From positions 1 to 52,708 of the forward strand of contig CANRHN010000007.1 in the NCBI GenBank assembly GCA_947630425.1: a DNA stretch of 52,708 bases, in the 5' to 3' direction. Of this stretch, positions 9,533 through 18,784 are shown piece by piece. Source of the DNA: an uncultured Clostridia bacterium (lineage in GTDB: Bacteria > Bacillota > Clostridia > Christensenellales > CAG-314). Position 1 is the first letter of the stretch. Each line of letters opens with the position of its first letter. Made by a program: the position numbers and the translations under genes. The notes beneath the pieces were generated by a model. The model did not search any database, was not told the origin of the DNA, and saw only the letters and a program-made list of their open reading frames with translations.

Positions 9533-9590
9533 CTATGTCACAAATAGTAGTCTCTATTTTGGCAAAAATGAGCATAGTTGACATCAAAAA
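9533..9590. repeat. Dispersed ~58-bp repeat, copy 2
   Basis: ctatgtcacaaatagtagt plus downstream similarity to copies 1 and 3; overlaps hairpin 9574-9600. Confidence 0.5.
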
Positions 9591-9619
9591 TGTCAGCTAT
9601 ACTCAATGCCGCAAAAAAT

Positions 9620-9925
9620 TTACAGGTAATCATCGCCCTTGTCGCACGCGCCGTCAAGATTCATTTCCGAACTTTTCGTTACGCTTGTAAGCGACGCCAT
9701 GTTCAACGAAACAAGGATTACGTCGCTTCCTATTTTGGAAATGTTGCACCACGGAATAAAAATATCTTCCCCCGGTTTGAACAGTTTTTTCACTCCGGGC
9801 ACTACCACGCCCAAAACGTTCTTTCCGTTGCTGTCGATTATCATATCTATAATTTTGCCCATTCGCGCGCCGTTTTGAAGGTTGACAACCTCTTTTGCGC
9901 GCAGTTCGCTGTAACTAAGTTCCAT
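9620..9925 (-). CDS. ymxH: YlmC/YmxH family sporulation protein (PRC-barrel)
   Basis: 'MELSYSELRAKEVVNLQNGARMGKIIDMIID'; next to sigG. Confidence 0.85.
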   Translation of the reverse strand: MELSYSELRAKEVVNLQNGARMGKIIDMIIDSNGKNVLGVVVPGVKKLFKPGEDIFIPWCNISKIGSDVILVSLNMASLTSVTKSSEMNLDGACDKGDDYL

Positions 9926-9997
9926 ATAAAACTCCGCTACTATTATAACAGCCCGACAGCAATAAAATTCAACTCGCCCCCAAAAAAGGTACAAGCC

Positions 9998-10768
9998 CTA
10001 CGCCATTTCCGTGCGCAAATGGGTCATTGCATTTTTTTCCAACCTCGACACTTGCGCTTGACTAAGCCCCACTTCTTTGGAAACTTCCATTTGAGTTTTT
10101 CCCTCAAAGTAACGTTTGAGCAAAATGTTACGCTCCTTGTCGTCCAAAGTGTTGAGCGCGTCGAAAAGAGTTACGCGCTCCGCCCAGATATACTCGGAGC
10201 ATTTGTTGTCGGAAATGTGGTCTTGCAATGTGAGACTGTCATCCTCGTCGGAGTAGACCGCTTCGGAAAGAGAAATCGGTTCGGAAATCGCGTCAAGACA
10301 GTACAACACCTTGTAGACAGGCAGTTGCATTTCTTCCGCAATTTGCTGTATCGAGGCTTCGTCCACATTTTCGCTTTCCAATTTTTCCCTTGTCTGCAAT
10401 GCCTGATACGCAACGTCGCGTATGCCCCTGCTGACGCGAATAGACCCCTCGCGCAAAAAACGTCGAATTTCGCCTATAATCATGGGCACTGCATAGGTGG
10501 AAAAACACACGCCGATGTTTACGTTAAAGTTGTCAACGGCTTTGATAAGCCCTACGCAACCTATCTGAAACAGATCGTCGGGGTTGTCGACCCGATAACT
10601 GTACCGCTGCACTATCGACAAAACAAGTCGCAAATTGCAGTTGATAAAGTAGTTTCGAGCTTCTACGTCCCCCTTGGAAATAGCCAACAGCAGCTCGTTG
10701 GACTCCTTTTGCGAAAGCTTGGGCAGCGACGAGGTGTCAACGCCGCATATTACAACCTTTTTGCTCAT
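9998..10768 (-). CDS. sigG: RNA polymerase sporulation sigma factor SigG
   Basis: 'FSTYAVPMIIGEIRRFLREGSIRVSRGIRDVAYQAL', 'MEVSKEVGLSQAQVSRLEKNA'. Confidence 0.93.
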   Translation of the reverse strand: MSKKVVICGVDTSSLPKLSQKESNELLLAISKGDVEARNYFINCNLRLVLSIVQRYSYRVDNPDDLFQIGCVGLIKAVDNFNVNIGVCFSTYAVPMIIGEIRRFLREGSIRVSRGIRDVAYQALQTREKLESENVDEASIQQIAEEMQLPVYKVLYCLDAISEPISLSEAVYSDEDDSLTLQDHISDNKCSEYIWAERVTLFDALNTLDDKERNILLKRYFEGKTQMEVSKEVGLSQAQVSRLEKNAMTHLRTEMA

Positions 10769-10891
10769 TTTTCACCTCACTTTTTGTTAGTTTGAGCCTT
10801 GCGAACAACAATTATACAAACCGACAACGCCGCAAACGTTTTGCCACAGGAAGAAACGCGGGAAAATATTTGTTTCAAAATGATATACTTG

Positions 10892-10920
10892 TTGACAATG
10901 AACTTTCAAAGCGTTAAAAT
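10892..10920 (+). promoter_or_regulatory. SigA-type promoter for ilvD homologue
   Basis: TTGACA-17 nt-TAAAAT. Confidence 0.75.
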
Positions 10921-10937
10921 ATTTCGTGAGGTAAAAT

Positions 10938-12587
10938 ATGTTACGGGAATTTATCGAACAACTTGACAAACTTCCGCAAAAGGTACTTGCCAATTGCTGT
11001 GAAATCGACGCGACAAAGCCGCTTATCGGCATTGTTTGCGCTCAAAACGACGTTACGGCGGCGCACAACGATCTCAACAAGCTGTGTCACCGCGTCGAGG
11101 AGGGCGTTTACTCCTGCGGGGGTTCGGCAAAAATTGCTTACGTGCCCTCTATCGACTGTACCGCGCTGCACGGCACGCCTTCCACAAAGTACGATTTGCC
11201 TTCGCGAGACCTTACGGCAAACGCCGTCGAGCTGCTCTGTTCCAACAACTTTTTTGACGGCTTAGTGTTTGTGGCAAGCGAGCCCAACGTTGTTTGCGGA
11301 ATGCTTCTCGGCGCGATAAGATTGAATTTGCCCTGCGCCTTTGTTTGTCAAGGCACGATGACTCCCATTTGGGACGGCAAAAAGGAACACGGTTTTGTCT
11401 ACATCTACGAGCAAATTGCGCGAATAAAAACAGGGCGCGCATCCTACGACTCCGTGGAACAGCTTGAACAAAATTTGCCCGTTGCGCTCGGAACAGACTG
11501 CGAACGCTACGGCGCGAACAGCTTCAACTGTCTGCTGGAGGCGATTGGTCTTGCGGTACGCGGAAACGGCACTGCGCCGTCCGGCTCTGTCGAACGCAAA
11601 AAAATTGCCTTTGAAACGGGCAAATTGGCAATCCGACTTGTCCGCGACAGGTGGACTCCTCGCAGGGCATTGACGCAGGCGTCGATGAACAACATGGTCG
11701 TGTTGGATCTGGCTTGCGGCGGCAGCTCCACCACAATGCTCAACCTCATTGCTTTGTCGCGCGAGGTGGGCGTAAAAAACATCAATCTCAAAACAATTGG
11801 CGAATTTGCCAAAAACACTCCGCTGCTTTTGAACGCGGCGGACGAAAGTCGCGCGTTGATGCCGCAATTTCACCGCGCAGGGGGCGTTTACGCCATGCTC
11901 AAACAGCTTGTAAATGCCGAACTTGTCAACGGTAACGTCTGCTTATACGAGGAAACAACCTTGTCCGACATTCTTGCCGACGTGGAAAACGCCGACCCGA
12001 ACGTTATTCGTAGCGCAGAAAACAAGGTGCAAGCAGCCTCGAGATTGCGCACAATCTACGGAAACGTAGCGGAAGGCGGCGCGTTTGTGCAATGCGGCGG
12101 CAAGGGCAACAGCTTTGTCGGCACAGCCAAGGTTTACCAAAATGAGGAAAGCGCAGTTGACGCACTGCTTCACCGCGAAATAAAGGCGGGCGACGTGTTG
12201 GTAATTCAGGGCGAGGGACCCAAGAGCGGACCGGGGATGAGAGAAATTTTCCTGTCGTTGGCGTTACTTCGCGGTTACGAGCTTGAACAAAAGGTTGCCG
12301 TTATCACCGACGGACGTATTGCCGACTTTTACGGCGGATTTGTCGTTGGGCATATCACCCCCGAAACGGGCGAGCAAAACATTTTCAGCGTGTTGCAGGA
12401 CGGGGACGAGATAGAAATAAGTTTGACAAAAGGCAAGGTGAGCTTTGAAATCAAAACCAAAGAACTGAACCAACGTTACCGCCAACACGAGGTTGCGAGT
12501 GGCAACTACGGCAATTTTTATCTCAAAAATTGGGCAAAAACCTGTTCGACCGCCGTCGAAGGTTGCACATATAAAGCCTCAAAATAA
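10938..12587 (+). CDS. Divergent IlvD/Edd-family dehydratase homologue
   Basis: 'YDLPSRDLTANAVELL', 'GANSFNCLLEAIGLAVRGNGTAP', 'KSGPGMREIFLSLALL', 'GFVVGHITPE'; canonical NCDK and RFSGG motifs absent. Confidence 0.85.
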   Translation: MLREFIEQLDKLPQKVLANCCEIDATKPLIGIVCAQNDVTAAHNDLNKLCHRVEEGVYSCGGSAKIAYVPSIDCTALHGTPSTKYDLPSRDLTANAVELLCSNNFFDGLVFVASEPNVVCGMLLGAIRLNLPCAFVCQGTMTPIWDGKKEHGFVYIYEQIARIKTGRASYDSVEQLEQNLPVALGTDCERYGANSFNCLLEAIGLAVRGNGTAPSGSVERKKIAFETGKLAIRLVRDRWTPRRALTQASMNNMVVLDLACGGSSTTMLNLIALSREVGVKNINLKTIGEFAKNTPLLLNAADESRALMPQFHRAGGVYAMLKQLVNAELVNGNVCLYEETTLSDILADVENADPNVIRSAENKVQAASRLRTIYGNVAEGGAFVQCGGKGNSFVGTAKVYQNEESAVDALLHREIKAGDVLVIQGEGPKSGPGMREIFLSLALLRGYELEQKVAVITDGRIADFYGGFVVGHITPETGEQNIFSVLQDGDEIEISLTKGKVSFEIKTKELNQRYRQHEVASGNYGNFYLKNWAKTCSTAVEGCTYKASK

Positions 12588-12603
12588 ACGGCTTTTCCGA
12601 TTC

Positions 12604-12682
12604 GCTACTACGGACGAAACGTCCGTCTCCGCGCGCGAAAATTCCGAGTTAATATAGGTCGGCTTCTATATTTTCTTTACCT
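12604..12682. repeat. Dispersed palindromic repeat, copy 2 (inverted relative to 1860-1935)
   Basis: tcgctactacggacgaaacgtccgtctccgcgcgcgaaaattcc...gtcggcttctata; reverse complement nearly identical to copy 1. Confidence 0.75.
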
Positions 12683-12702
12683 TCACATCCAATGGTATAC
12701 AG

Positions 12703-12739
12703 CAAAAAAAAACAGGCTTGTGAGTTTCAAGCCTGTTCT
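12703..12739 (-). terminator. Rho-independent terminator of tdk
   Basis: Minus strand AACAGGCTTGAAACTCACAAGCCTGTTTTTTTTT. Confidence 0.85.
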
Positions 12740-12742
12740 CTT

Positions 12743-13327
12743 TTACTTTTGGGATTTTTCCAATTCCTTTTTCCAGCACCAATAGCACATGCTTTCGTAG
12801 GATTCGTCGCCGCCGATAAGAATTGTCGGTCCTTCCTGCACGCATTTTCCGTTGACAAAACGCGCGTTTACCGACGACTTTCTTCCGCAGCGGCAAACGG
12901 ATTTTATTTCCTGCAAGGAGTCCGCAAGTTCCACAAGGCGTTTGCTTCCCTCAAACAGGTGGCAGGTAAAGTCCAACAACAAACCGTAGCACAAAACGGA
13001 AACGCGCTGCGTCAGCTGCTTGAGTTGGTCTACCTGTTCCGCGGTACAAAACTGCGCCTCGTCCACAATCACAATGTCGAACGGGTTACCCTCGGAAGCC
13101 TCTTCAAACAGATCCAAAAAACTTTGGTCGGGGGTTATCGTGTAACACCGCGCCGTAAGCCCGATGCGAGAACGCACCATACGTTCCTCGTCGTCATCGC
13201 GAGTGTCAAGCGAAGGCTTGACCAGCAACACCCTCATACCCTTTTGCTCGTAGTTGAATTTGCACATCAAGGCTTGCGCAGACTTGCTGCTTGCCATTGT
13301 TCCGTATTTGAAATATAGTTTTGGCAT
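12743..13327 (-). CDS. tdk: Thymidine kinase
   Basis: 'LYFKYGTMASSKSAQAL', 'DIVIVDEAQFCTAEQVDQL'; C-terminal Zn-binding cysteines. Alternative start at 13342. Confidence 0.93.
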   Translation of the reverse strand: MPKLYFKYGTMASSKSAQALMCKFNYEQKGMRVLLVKPSLDTRDDDEERMVRSRIGLTARCYTITPDQSFLDLFEEASEGNPFDIVIVDEAQFCTAEQVDQLKQLTQRVSVLCYGLLLDFTCHLFEGSKRLVELADSLQEIKSVCRCGRKSSVNARFVNGKCVQEGPTILIGGDESYESMCYWCWKKELEKSQK

Positions 13328-13408
13328 GACCGTTTCCTTCATTCTTTTGTTCCTCGACGATTAAAATTGTTTGCAATGGAGTTTTTCCTACCCCATTATG
13401 CGTTTTTG

Positions 13409-15070
13409 TCAGTATAAGCCCTCTATTTTTCCGTCCGAATCAATTGTCATGTTGACAGCGTTGGGCGTTTTGGAAAGTCCGGGCATCAACAGCATGTTGC
13501 CTGCAATTGCCACCAAAAATCCCGCTCCGCCGCGGTACTCCACGTCGCGAATGTTCAAAGTAAAGTTTTGTGGCGCGCCCAACAGCTTGGCGTCGTCGCT
13601 GAAGCTGTACTGCGTTTTGGCAATTACAACGGGCAATTTGTCAACGTCGCACACGCCTCTCAACGCCTCGAGAGAATTACGCGCCTTTTCGGAAATCTCA
13701 ACGCGGCTTGCGCCGTAAATTTTTTGGGCAATTTTGCGTATCTTTTCCTCTGCCGCGTCGTTATCGTCGTAGGCAAAGGTAAAGTTGTTTTCCGTTTCGC
13801 ACAGCTGCACCACCTTGTTTGCAAGCTGTTTTGCGCCCTTGCCGCCCTTGCCCCAAACATCACATTCAATCGCTTCTACGCCATACAACCTTACGGCGCG
13901 CTTTACAACGTTCAATTCGCGCTTGGTGTCGCTTGTAAAGCGGTTGATGGCAACCACTGTCGGCAGGTGAAAAACATTGACAAGGTTGTAAATGTGACGT
14001 AGCAAATTGCACAGTCCCTTTTTTACCGCCTTGACATTTTCCGTTGTAAGGGATTTTTTGTCCGCGCCGCCATGCAATTTGAGAGCGCGCACCGTTGCCA
14101 CAAGCACCACTGCGTTGGGCTTGAGATTTGCCATTCTGCACTTGACGTCAAGGAATTTTTCCGCGCCAAGGTCGGCGCCGAAGCCCGCTTCCGTCACGGC
14201 ATAGTCGGCAAAGGTCAATGCAAGCTTGGTCGCCTGTACGCTGTTGCACCCGTGAGCAATGTTTGCAAAAGGACCGCAATGCACAAAAGCGGGCGTTTTG
14301 CCAAGAGTTTGCACAAGATTGGGCTTCAATGCGTCCTTCAACAAAATTGCCATGGCGTCCTGCGCGTGCAAGTCCGAGGCAAAAATCGGTTTTCCGTTGT
14401 GAGCGTATGCCACAAGAATTTTGCCGAGACGCGTTTTGAGGTCGTCAAGGCTCTCTGCCAACGCCAAAATTGCCATTATCTCGCAAGCAGCCGTTATGTT
14501 GAATTTGTCCGAATGTTCCACCGCGTCCTTTACGCCGTGGTTGACGGCTACTCCCCGCAACGCCCTGTCGTTTACGTCCAGCGTTCTGTTAAAAACTATG
14601 CGGTCGGGGTCGATATCGAGCGGATTTCCCTGAAAAACGCTGTTGTCTACAAGCGCGCACAGCAAATTGTTCGCCGCCGTTATGGCGTGAAAATCTCCCG
14701 TAAAGTGTAAATTTATGTCCTCCATGGGGACAATTTGCGAATAACCGCCGCCCGTTGCGCCGCCCTTGATACCGAACACGGGACCAAGCGATGGCTCGCG
14801 TAACGCCAAGCATGCTTTTTTGCCTGTCAAATTCAGCCCGTCCGCAAGTCCGATTGAGACGGTAGTTTTGCCTTCGCCTGCGGCTGTGGGATTGATTGCC
14901 GTTACAAGCACAAGCTTTGCGCCTTCTCTCGGAGAGGGCTTCGAGGACACCTTCGCCTTGTAGTTGCCGAAAAGCTCCAGCTCCGTTTGCGGAACCCCGA
15001 GCTTGCGGGCAATTTTCGTTATGGGCGTCAGCTTGCTGTTACGTGCAATTTCTATATCGGTCATAAGCAA
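13409..15070 (-). CDS. fhs: Formate--tetrahydrofolate ligase
   Basis: 'TAINPTAAGEGKTTVSIGLADGL', 'LREPSLGPVFGIKGGATGGGYSQI'. Confidence 0.97.
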   Translation of the reverse strand: MLMTDIEIARNSKLTPITKIARKLGVPQTELELFGNYKAKVSSKPSPREGAKLVLVTAINPTAAGEGKTTVSIGLADGLNLTGKKACLALREPSLGPVFGIKGGATGGGYSQIVPMEDINLHFTGDFHAITAANNLLCALVDNSVFQGNPLDIDPDRIVFNRTLDVNDRALRGVAVNHGVKDAVEHSDKFNITAACEIMAILALAESLDDLKTRLGKILVAYAHNGKPIFASDLHAQDAMAILLKDALKPNLVQTLGKTPAFVHCGPFANIAHGCNSVQATKLALTFADYAVTEAGFGADLGAEKFLDVKCRMANLKPNAVVLVATVRALKLHGGADKKSLTTENVKAVKKGLCNLLRHIYNLVNVFHLPTVVAINRFTSDTKRELNVVKRAVRLYGVEAIECDVWGKGGKGAKQLANKVVQLCETENNFTFAYDDNDAAEEKIRKIAQKIYGASRVEISEKARNSLEALRGVCDVDKLPVVIAKTQYSFSDDAKLLGAPQNFTLNIRDVEYRGGAGFLVAIAGNMLLMPGLSKTPNAVNMTIDSDGKIEGLY

Positions 15071-15125
15071 CTACCTCCTCGGTCGCATTGCGTTTCAATG
15101 ATAACGTGGAATAAATCTGCTTTTA

Positions 15126-15154
15126 AGTATATCAAATTTTACGCGTGATGGCAA
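15126..15154 (-). promoter_or_regulatory. SigA-type promoter for fhs
   Basis: Minus strand TTGCCA-17 nt-TATACT. Confidence 0.7.
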
Positions 15155-15272
15155 TCTTTCCGTCGGAATAAAACGAATAAATAACTATATCAAAATTTTT
15201 TCGCTATTTGGCAAAAGGTGAGCTTCCAACAGCTCCGCGCAACAAGGAGCGCAACGATCAAATCACGGCAAA

Positions 15273-15312
15273 AACAAGAGCGTCGAAAGCTTTCGACGCC
15301 CTTGTAAAAACT
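15273..15312 (-). terminator. Rho-independent terminator of the large lipoprotein gene
   Basis: Minus strand ACAAGGGCGTCGAAAGCTTTCGACGCTCTTGTTTTT. Confidence 0.8.
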
Positions 15313-15336
15313 GAAATCAACAAAATCTTTTTGTAG

Positions 15337-17358
15337 TTATGCTGCCAATCTCTGCTTGCGTATGGTTTGCAGGGGAATGGTTGCAACTTGCACAGGGGTA
15401 ACTGCAGTAGGCATTACCGGTGCAGACGGCGCACCTGTTTCTTCCCAAGTACTGTAGACAGCATTTGTAGCCGCCTTGAAGTACATATTTGTCTTTATAT
15501 CAATTAAACCCGCTTTATCGTCATTCGTATCTTGCAACGTCACTCGATTGGACTCGCCCTCTAAACCGTTGTTAGCCATGATGATGTTTATCTTGCCGGA
15601 ACGTGCAACGGGACTTGTGTAAACCCAATACCACCATCCGCCATTTGCCTTTGTCATGTGTTCGGCAGCCCAATTTCCTGTGCTAATCGTTCCATTCCAA
15701 ATGTGGATTACGATATTATTCCAAGAAGGTGCATACAGCCAGAATGTGTACGTATAAGATTGGGTGTTGATAGTGATGGACTTTATCAAAATGTTGATTT
15801 TGCCCGCTTTCAACGTTATGGTGACTGTGCAGGAGTGTTGAACGTTTATGTCTCCGGAACCTGTAAACACGCTACCGGAAGGTTTGTTTGTCACGCTCGG
15901 ATCGTAGGTAACGGTTCCAAGGGACTCGCCGCCTTTTTGTCCGTCCCAAGATTTTCCCTCGGGTTTAAGTTGGAATCTGTCGCCCGCTTGGAACGTAACG
16001 TCCACGGTATACTCGGAGGCTGTCTCATTGTAGGTCATCTTGACAGCATTGCCTACATTGTCGCCCCAACTTTCGACGCCTCTGATTGTGCCGACAAGCC
16101 ACATTTCCTTTGTAGTTCCGCCACCGCCGCCACCGCCGATGTCGCTGACTTCATCTACATAGATATCAAGAGTTGAACTGTCGTCGTAACGGTGAAGAGT
16201 TACTGTGCAGTCTTTCAGCACGTAAATGTTTCCGCCATAGTCGCCTGTTTCCTTGAACAACTCTGTTTTATCCGCAACTTTGCTTCCGGGTTGCATATAA
16301 ATTTCTTTATAGCCCCATTCTTTAGTCCAAGAACCGGCGGTTCTCACCTTGAATTCGTCGCCCGTTTTGAGGTTAAGCGTGATAGAATAGTGCCCTTCGT
16401 CAACTTTGTTGAAGAGTTTGTCGTTATTCCAATCTGTGACACCGCCGATTGTACCCACGACTCCGTAGCCGCCTTCGGGTTCAACGATTTCGCCGGAAAC
16501 ACTCTTTACTTCGATGTCAAGCGTGTTGCCTGCGCTGTCTGCATAACGATTCAAAATGACATGACAGTCTTGTTTGACATAGATATTGCCACCGTAAGCA
16601 CCCGTTTCTTTGAACAGTTGTGCCTTGTCGGTTATTTCGCTTCCGTCAACGATATTGATTTGATTGTAACCCCACTCGCCGTTTGCAAAACCTGTGTCGT
16701 TGGGGTGTCTCACCTTGAATTCGTCGCCACCCTTAAGGTCAAGTTCCAAAGAGTAATGGTCGGCACGGTTTGCGTCTTGCGTAAAGGGTCTTTCCAAATT
16801 CCAATTGTCTACGCCTTCAATCTTACCGACAGCTACGTAACCGTTCATGTCAACTATCGGGGTGTCTTTGAATTCGCCCTTCTCCAACTTGCCACATTCG
16901 CACAAGCCGTTGTTATATTCGTGAGCCGCCTTTCCTTCCGTTTGTTGCGAACCGCAGATATAGCACACTCTCCAATGGTTTTCCGCGTCGTATCTCCACA
17001 CGGTCCATTGGTGAGTTGTATGGGGAGTTGCCCCACATTCGCAAGTGTCGCCGTCAAAAGTGTGCGGCAGATAGGTCCTCATGTCTACAGCGCCGCAGGA
17101 GGAACAAGACTTCCAATGCTCTGTTTCGTCGTGGTTCCAAACGGTGTAGCTGTGAGTGTGCCCCGCCTCGGCTGCACGTACTTGCGCGTCCTTTTGCTCT
17201 GCTTCGGGAGCGGCAATCGGCTTTGCGGTGCTTTCCGACGCAACATAATTACGCGAGTCCGTCAAAGTGTTTTGTTGCTTACCGCATGCCACTGCCAACA
17301 CCATTGTCAGCGCAAGCGCGATTGCAACGCACACTACAAAAAGATTTCTCTTTTTCAT
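15337..17358 (-). CDS. Large modular lipoprotein: Cys/His/Trp repeats plus tandem SusE/F- or CBM-like beta domains
   Basis: Lipobox 'MVLAVACGKQ'; two 'HW..C..CG...H.F....CECG' repeats; repeated '[VG].IxGVxxWN....F....GDEFKVR...GGNIYV..DC.V.L.RY'; C-terminal 'WNNIVIHIWNG...GWWYWVYTS' CBM26-like. Confidence 0.75.
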   Translation of the reverse strand: MKKRNLFVVCVAIALALTMVLAVACGKQQNTLTDSRNYVASESTAKPIAAPEAEQKDAQVRAAEAGHTHSYTVWNHDETEHWKSCSSCGAVDMRTYLPHTFDGDTCECGATPHTTHQWTVWRYDAENHWRVCYICGSQQTEGKAAHEYNNGLCECGKLEKGEFKDTPIVDMNGYVAVGKIEGVDNWNLERPFTQDANRADHYSLELDLKGGDEFKVRHPNDTGFANGEWGYNQINIVDGSEITDKAQLFKETGAYGGNIYVKQDCHVILNRYADSAGNTLDIEVKSVSGEIVEPEGGYGVVGTIGGVTDWNNDKLFNKVDEGHYSITLNLKTGDEFKVRTAGSWTKEWGYKEIYMQPGSKVADKTELFKETGDYGGNIYVLKDCTVTLHRYDDSSTLDIYVDEVSDIGGGGGGGTTKEMWLVGTIRGVESWGDNVGNAVKMTYNETASEYTVDVTFQAGDRFQLKPEGKSWDGQKGGESLGTVTYDPSVTNKPSGSVFTGSGDINVQHSCTVTITLKAGKINILIKSITINTQSYTYTFWLYAPSWNNIVIHIWNGTISTGNWAAEHMTKANGGWWYWVYTSPVARSGKINIIMANNGLEGESNRVTLQDTNDDKAGLIDIKTNMYFKAATNAVYSTWEETGAPSAPVMPTAVTPVQVATIPLQTIRKQRLAA

Positions 17359-17423
17359 AATTTTCCTCCTTGTTGATTACGTTTGTTTTTTGCTCGAGGA
17401 CAAACAACCTCACATACACGTAT

Positions 17424-17452
17424 ATTATATAATAAATAAAACTCAAATTCAA
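17424..17452 (-). promoter_or_regulatory. SigA-type promoter for the large lipoprotein gene
   Basis: Minus strand TTGAAT-17 nt-TATAAT. Confidence 0.7.
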
Positions 17453-17564
17453 TAGCAAAATGAAAATTTTTTTAATTTGTTTGCAACCAATTTTGCCATT
17501 TGCTTCCGCGCGCCGCTGTTTGGTTGTCAGTTGCACAAGGAACGCCGCCAAAACGCACATGTAA

Positions 17565-17597
17565 AAAGCGACAGCCGAAAAAGCCGTCGCTTAAGAA
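17565..17597 (-). terminator. Rho-independent terminator of the DUF362 gene
   Basis: Minus strand AAGCGACGGCTTTTTCGGCTGTCGCTTTTT. Confidence 0.75.
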
Positions 17598-17612
17598 TGT
17601 GCTTTGTAAAAG

Positions 17613-18497
17613 CTATTTGATGTTTACAATTTCGTATTCGCGGTTTCCCAAGCCGATTTCGTGCGCCCACTCCACGGTGTGAATTCCGTGACGGCTGTTC
17701 ATGCGTTCGATGAGCGCAGCCTTGCCCGGGTCGGGAGAATTGACGACCTGATCGTAACAGCACTGATCCAACGCCACAGGGTCGAGGGATGCAAAAATGC
17801 CAATGTCCGCCATTTCCGGCTCGTGCGGATTGCTGTCGCAGTCGCAATCGACGGAAAGACGGTTTGCAACGTTGATGTACACAATGTTTTGACGTCCCAT
17901 GTAGTCCATCACAGCCTTGCACGCTTCCGCCATGCTTTCGAGGAAACCATCCTGATCGTCAACGTAGTTCCAAAGCAGGTCGGGCTCCTTGGTGCGACCG
18001 ACGGTGTGTATCCACGCCTTGCCGCGAGAGGAAGCCACGCCGATAGACATGTTTTTAAGCGCGCCGCCAAAGCCGCCCATTGCATGCCCCTTGAAGTGAC
18101 TCAACATCAACATGCTGTCGTAGTTGGCAAGATGACTGCCCACAATGTTGTAGCCGTCCATGTGCTTGCCGCCGTTGATGGGAATTTCCATGTCCCCTTT
18201 CTCGTCCATAATGTCGCAAGGCGCAATGTCCCAAAAACCGTGGTCCTTGATTGTTTGCCAATGCACAGTGGGATTGCAACGCTTTCCGCCGTAAGCCGTG
18301 CAGCACTCTACTATCGTTCCGTTCAGGCTGTCGACAAGAGGTTGTATCAATTTGGGATTCAAAAAGTTGTGACCGCCCGGTTCTCCCGTGGAAATTTTGA
18401 CGGCAACCTTGCCCTTCAGCTCCTGCCCGAGCGACTTGTAGATTTTGATGAGACTTTCGGGTGTGATTTCCTTTGTAAAGTATACTGTCGATTTCAT
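17613..18497 (-). CDS. DUF362 domain-containing protein
   Basis: 'GKVAVKISTGEPGGHNFLNPKLIQPLV', 'LSHFKGHAMGGFGGALKNMSIGVASSRGKAWIH', 'ASLDPVALDQCCYD'. Confidence 0.88.
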   Translation of the reverse strand: MKSTVYFTKEITPESLIKIYKSLGQELKGKVAVKISTGEPGGHNFLNPKLIQPLVDSLNGTIVECCTAYGGKRCNPTVHWQTIKDHGFWDIAPCDIMDEKGDMEIPINGGKHMDGYNIVGSHLANYDSMLMLSHFKGHAMGGFGGALKNMSIGVASSRGKAWIHTVGRTKEPDLLWNYVDDQDGFLESMAEACKAVMDYMGRQNIVYINVANRLSVDCDCDSNPHEPEMADIGIFASLDPVALDQCCYDQVVNSPDPGKAALIERMNSRHGIHTVEWAHEIGLGNREYEIVNIK

Positions 18498-18616
18498 AAC
18501 GCTTCTCCTTTTTGACAATATAATTTTACAGCACTGACAGGGTTTCGTCAACGCCCATTTTTGACAAACATCAATTTTTTTATGTTAAAACGCGCAAATT
18601 TGTCGAATTTTTGTTG

Positions 18617-18674
18617 CTATGTCTGTAATAGTAGTATACAAAATGGCAATTTTCGTTATTCTGAAGCTGAAAAT
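18617..18674. repeat. Dispersed ~58-bp repeat, copy 3
   Basis: ctatgtctgtaatagtagt and downstream similarity to 1779-1836. Confidence 0.6.
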
Positions 18675-18739
18675 CGGCGAAGAAAATTTACATTGCAAAA
18701 ATTGTTGAAACAAAATGTTTTGATATGCGCTTTGTTTTG

Positions 18740-18768
18740 TTGCCACTTTTTGCGCGCAGTGCTATAAT
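18740..18768 (+). promoter_or_regulatory. SigA-type promoter for MATE transporter
   Basis: TTGCCA-17 nt-TATAAT. Confidence 0.75.
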
Positions 18769-18784
18769 TGGGTGTATTTGAAAT

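Noticed and set aside
9299-9547. 82-aa plus-strand ORF in the rluA-ymxH gap, considered as a small acid-soluble spore protein
   Set aside because: No SASP motif, no convincing RBS, ends inside the dispersed repeat.
13381-13407. gtttttcctaccccattatgcgttttt resembles 38703-38730 (reverse complement)
   Set aside because: About 22 of 26 matches in an A/T-rich context is within chance expectation for all pairs in 52 kb.
15071-15336. Possible THF riboswitch upstream of fhs
   Set aside because: Leader read on the minus strand shows a plain SigA promoter and RBS but no recognisable riboswitch consensus.
17613-18497. DUF362 plus MATE divergent pair as a dedicated system
   Set aside because: Each is common on its own; shared divergent gap is the only link, and no further partner genes are present.
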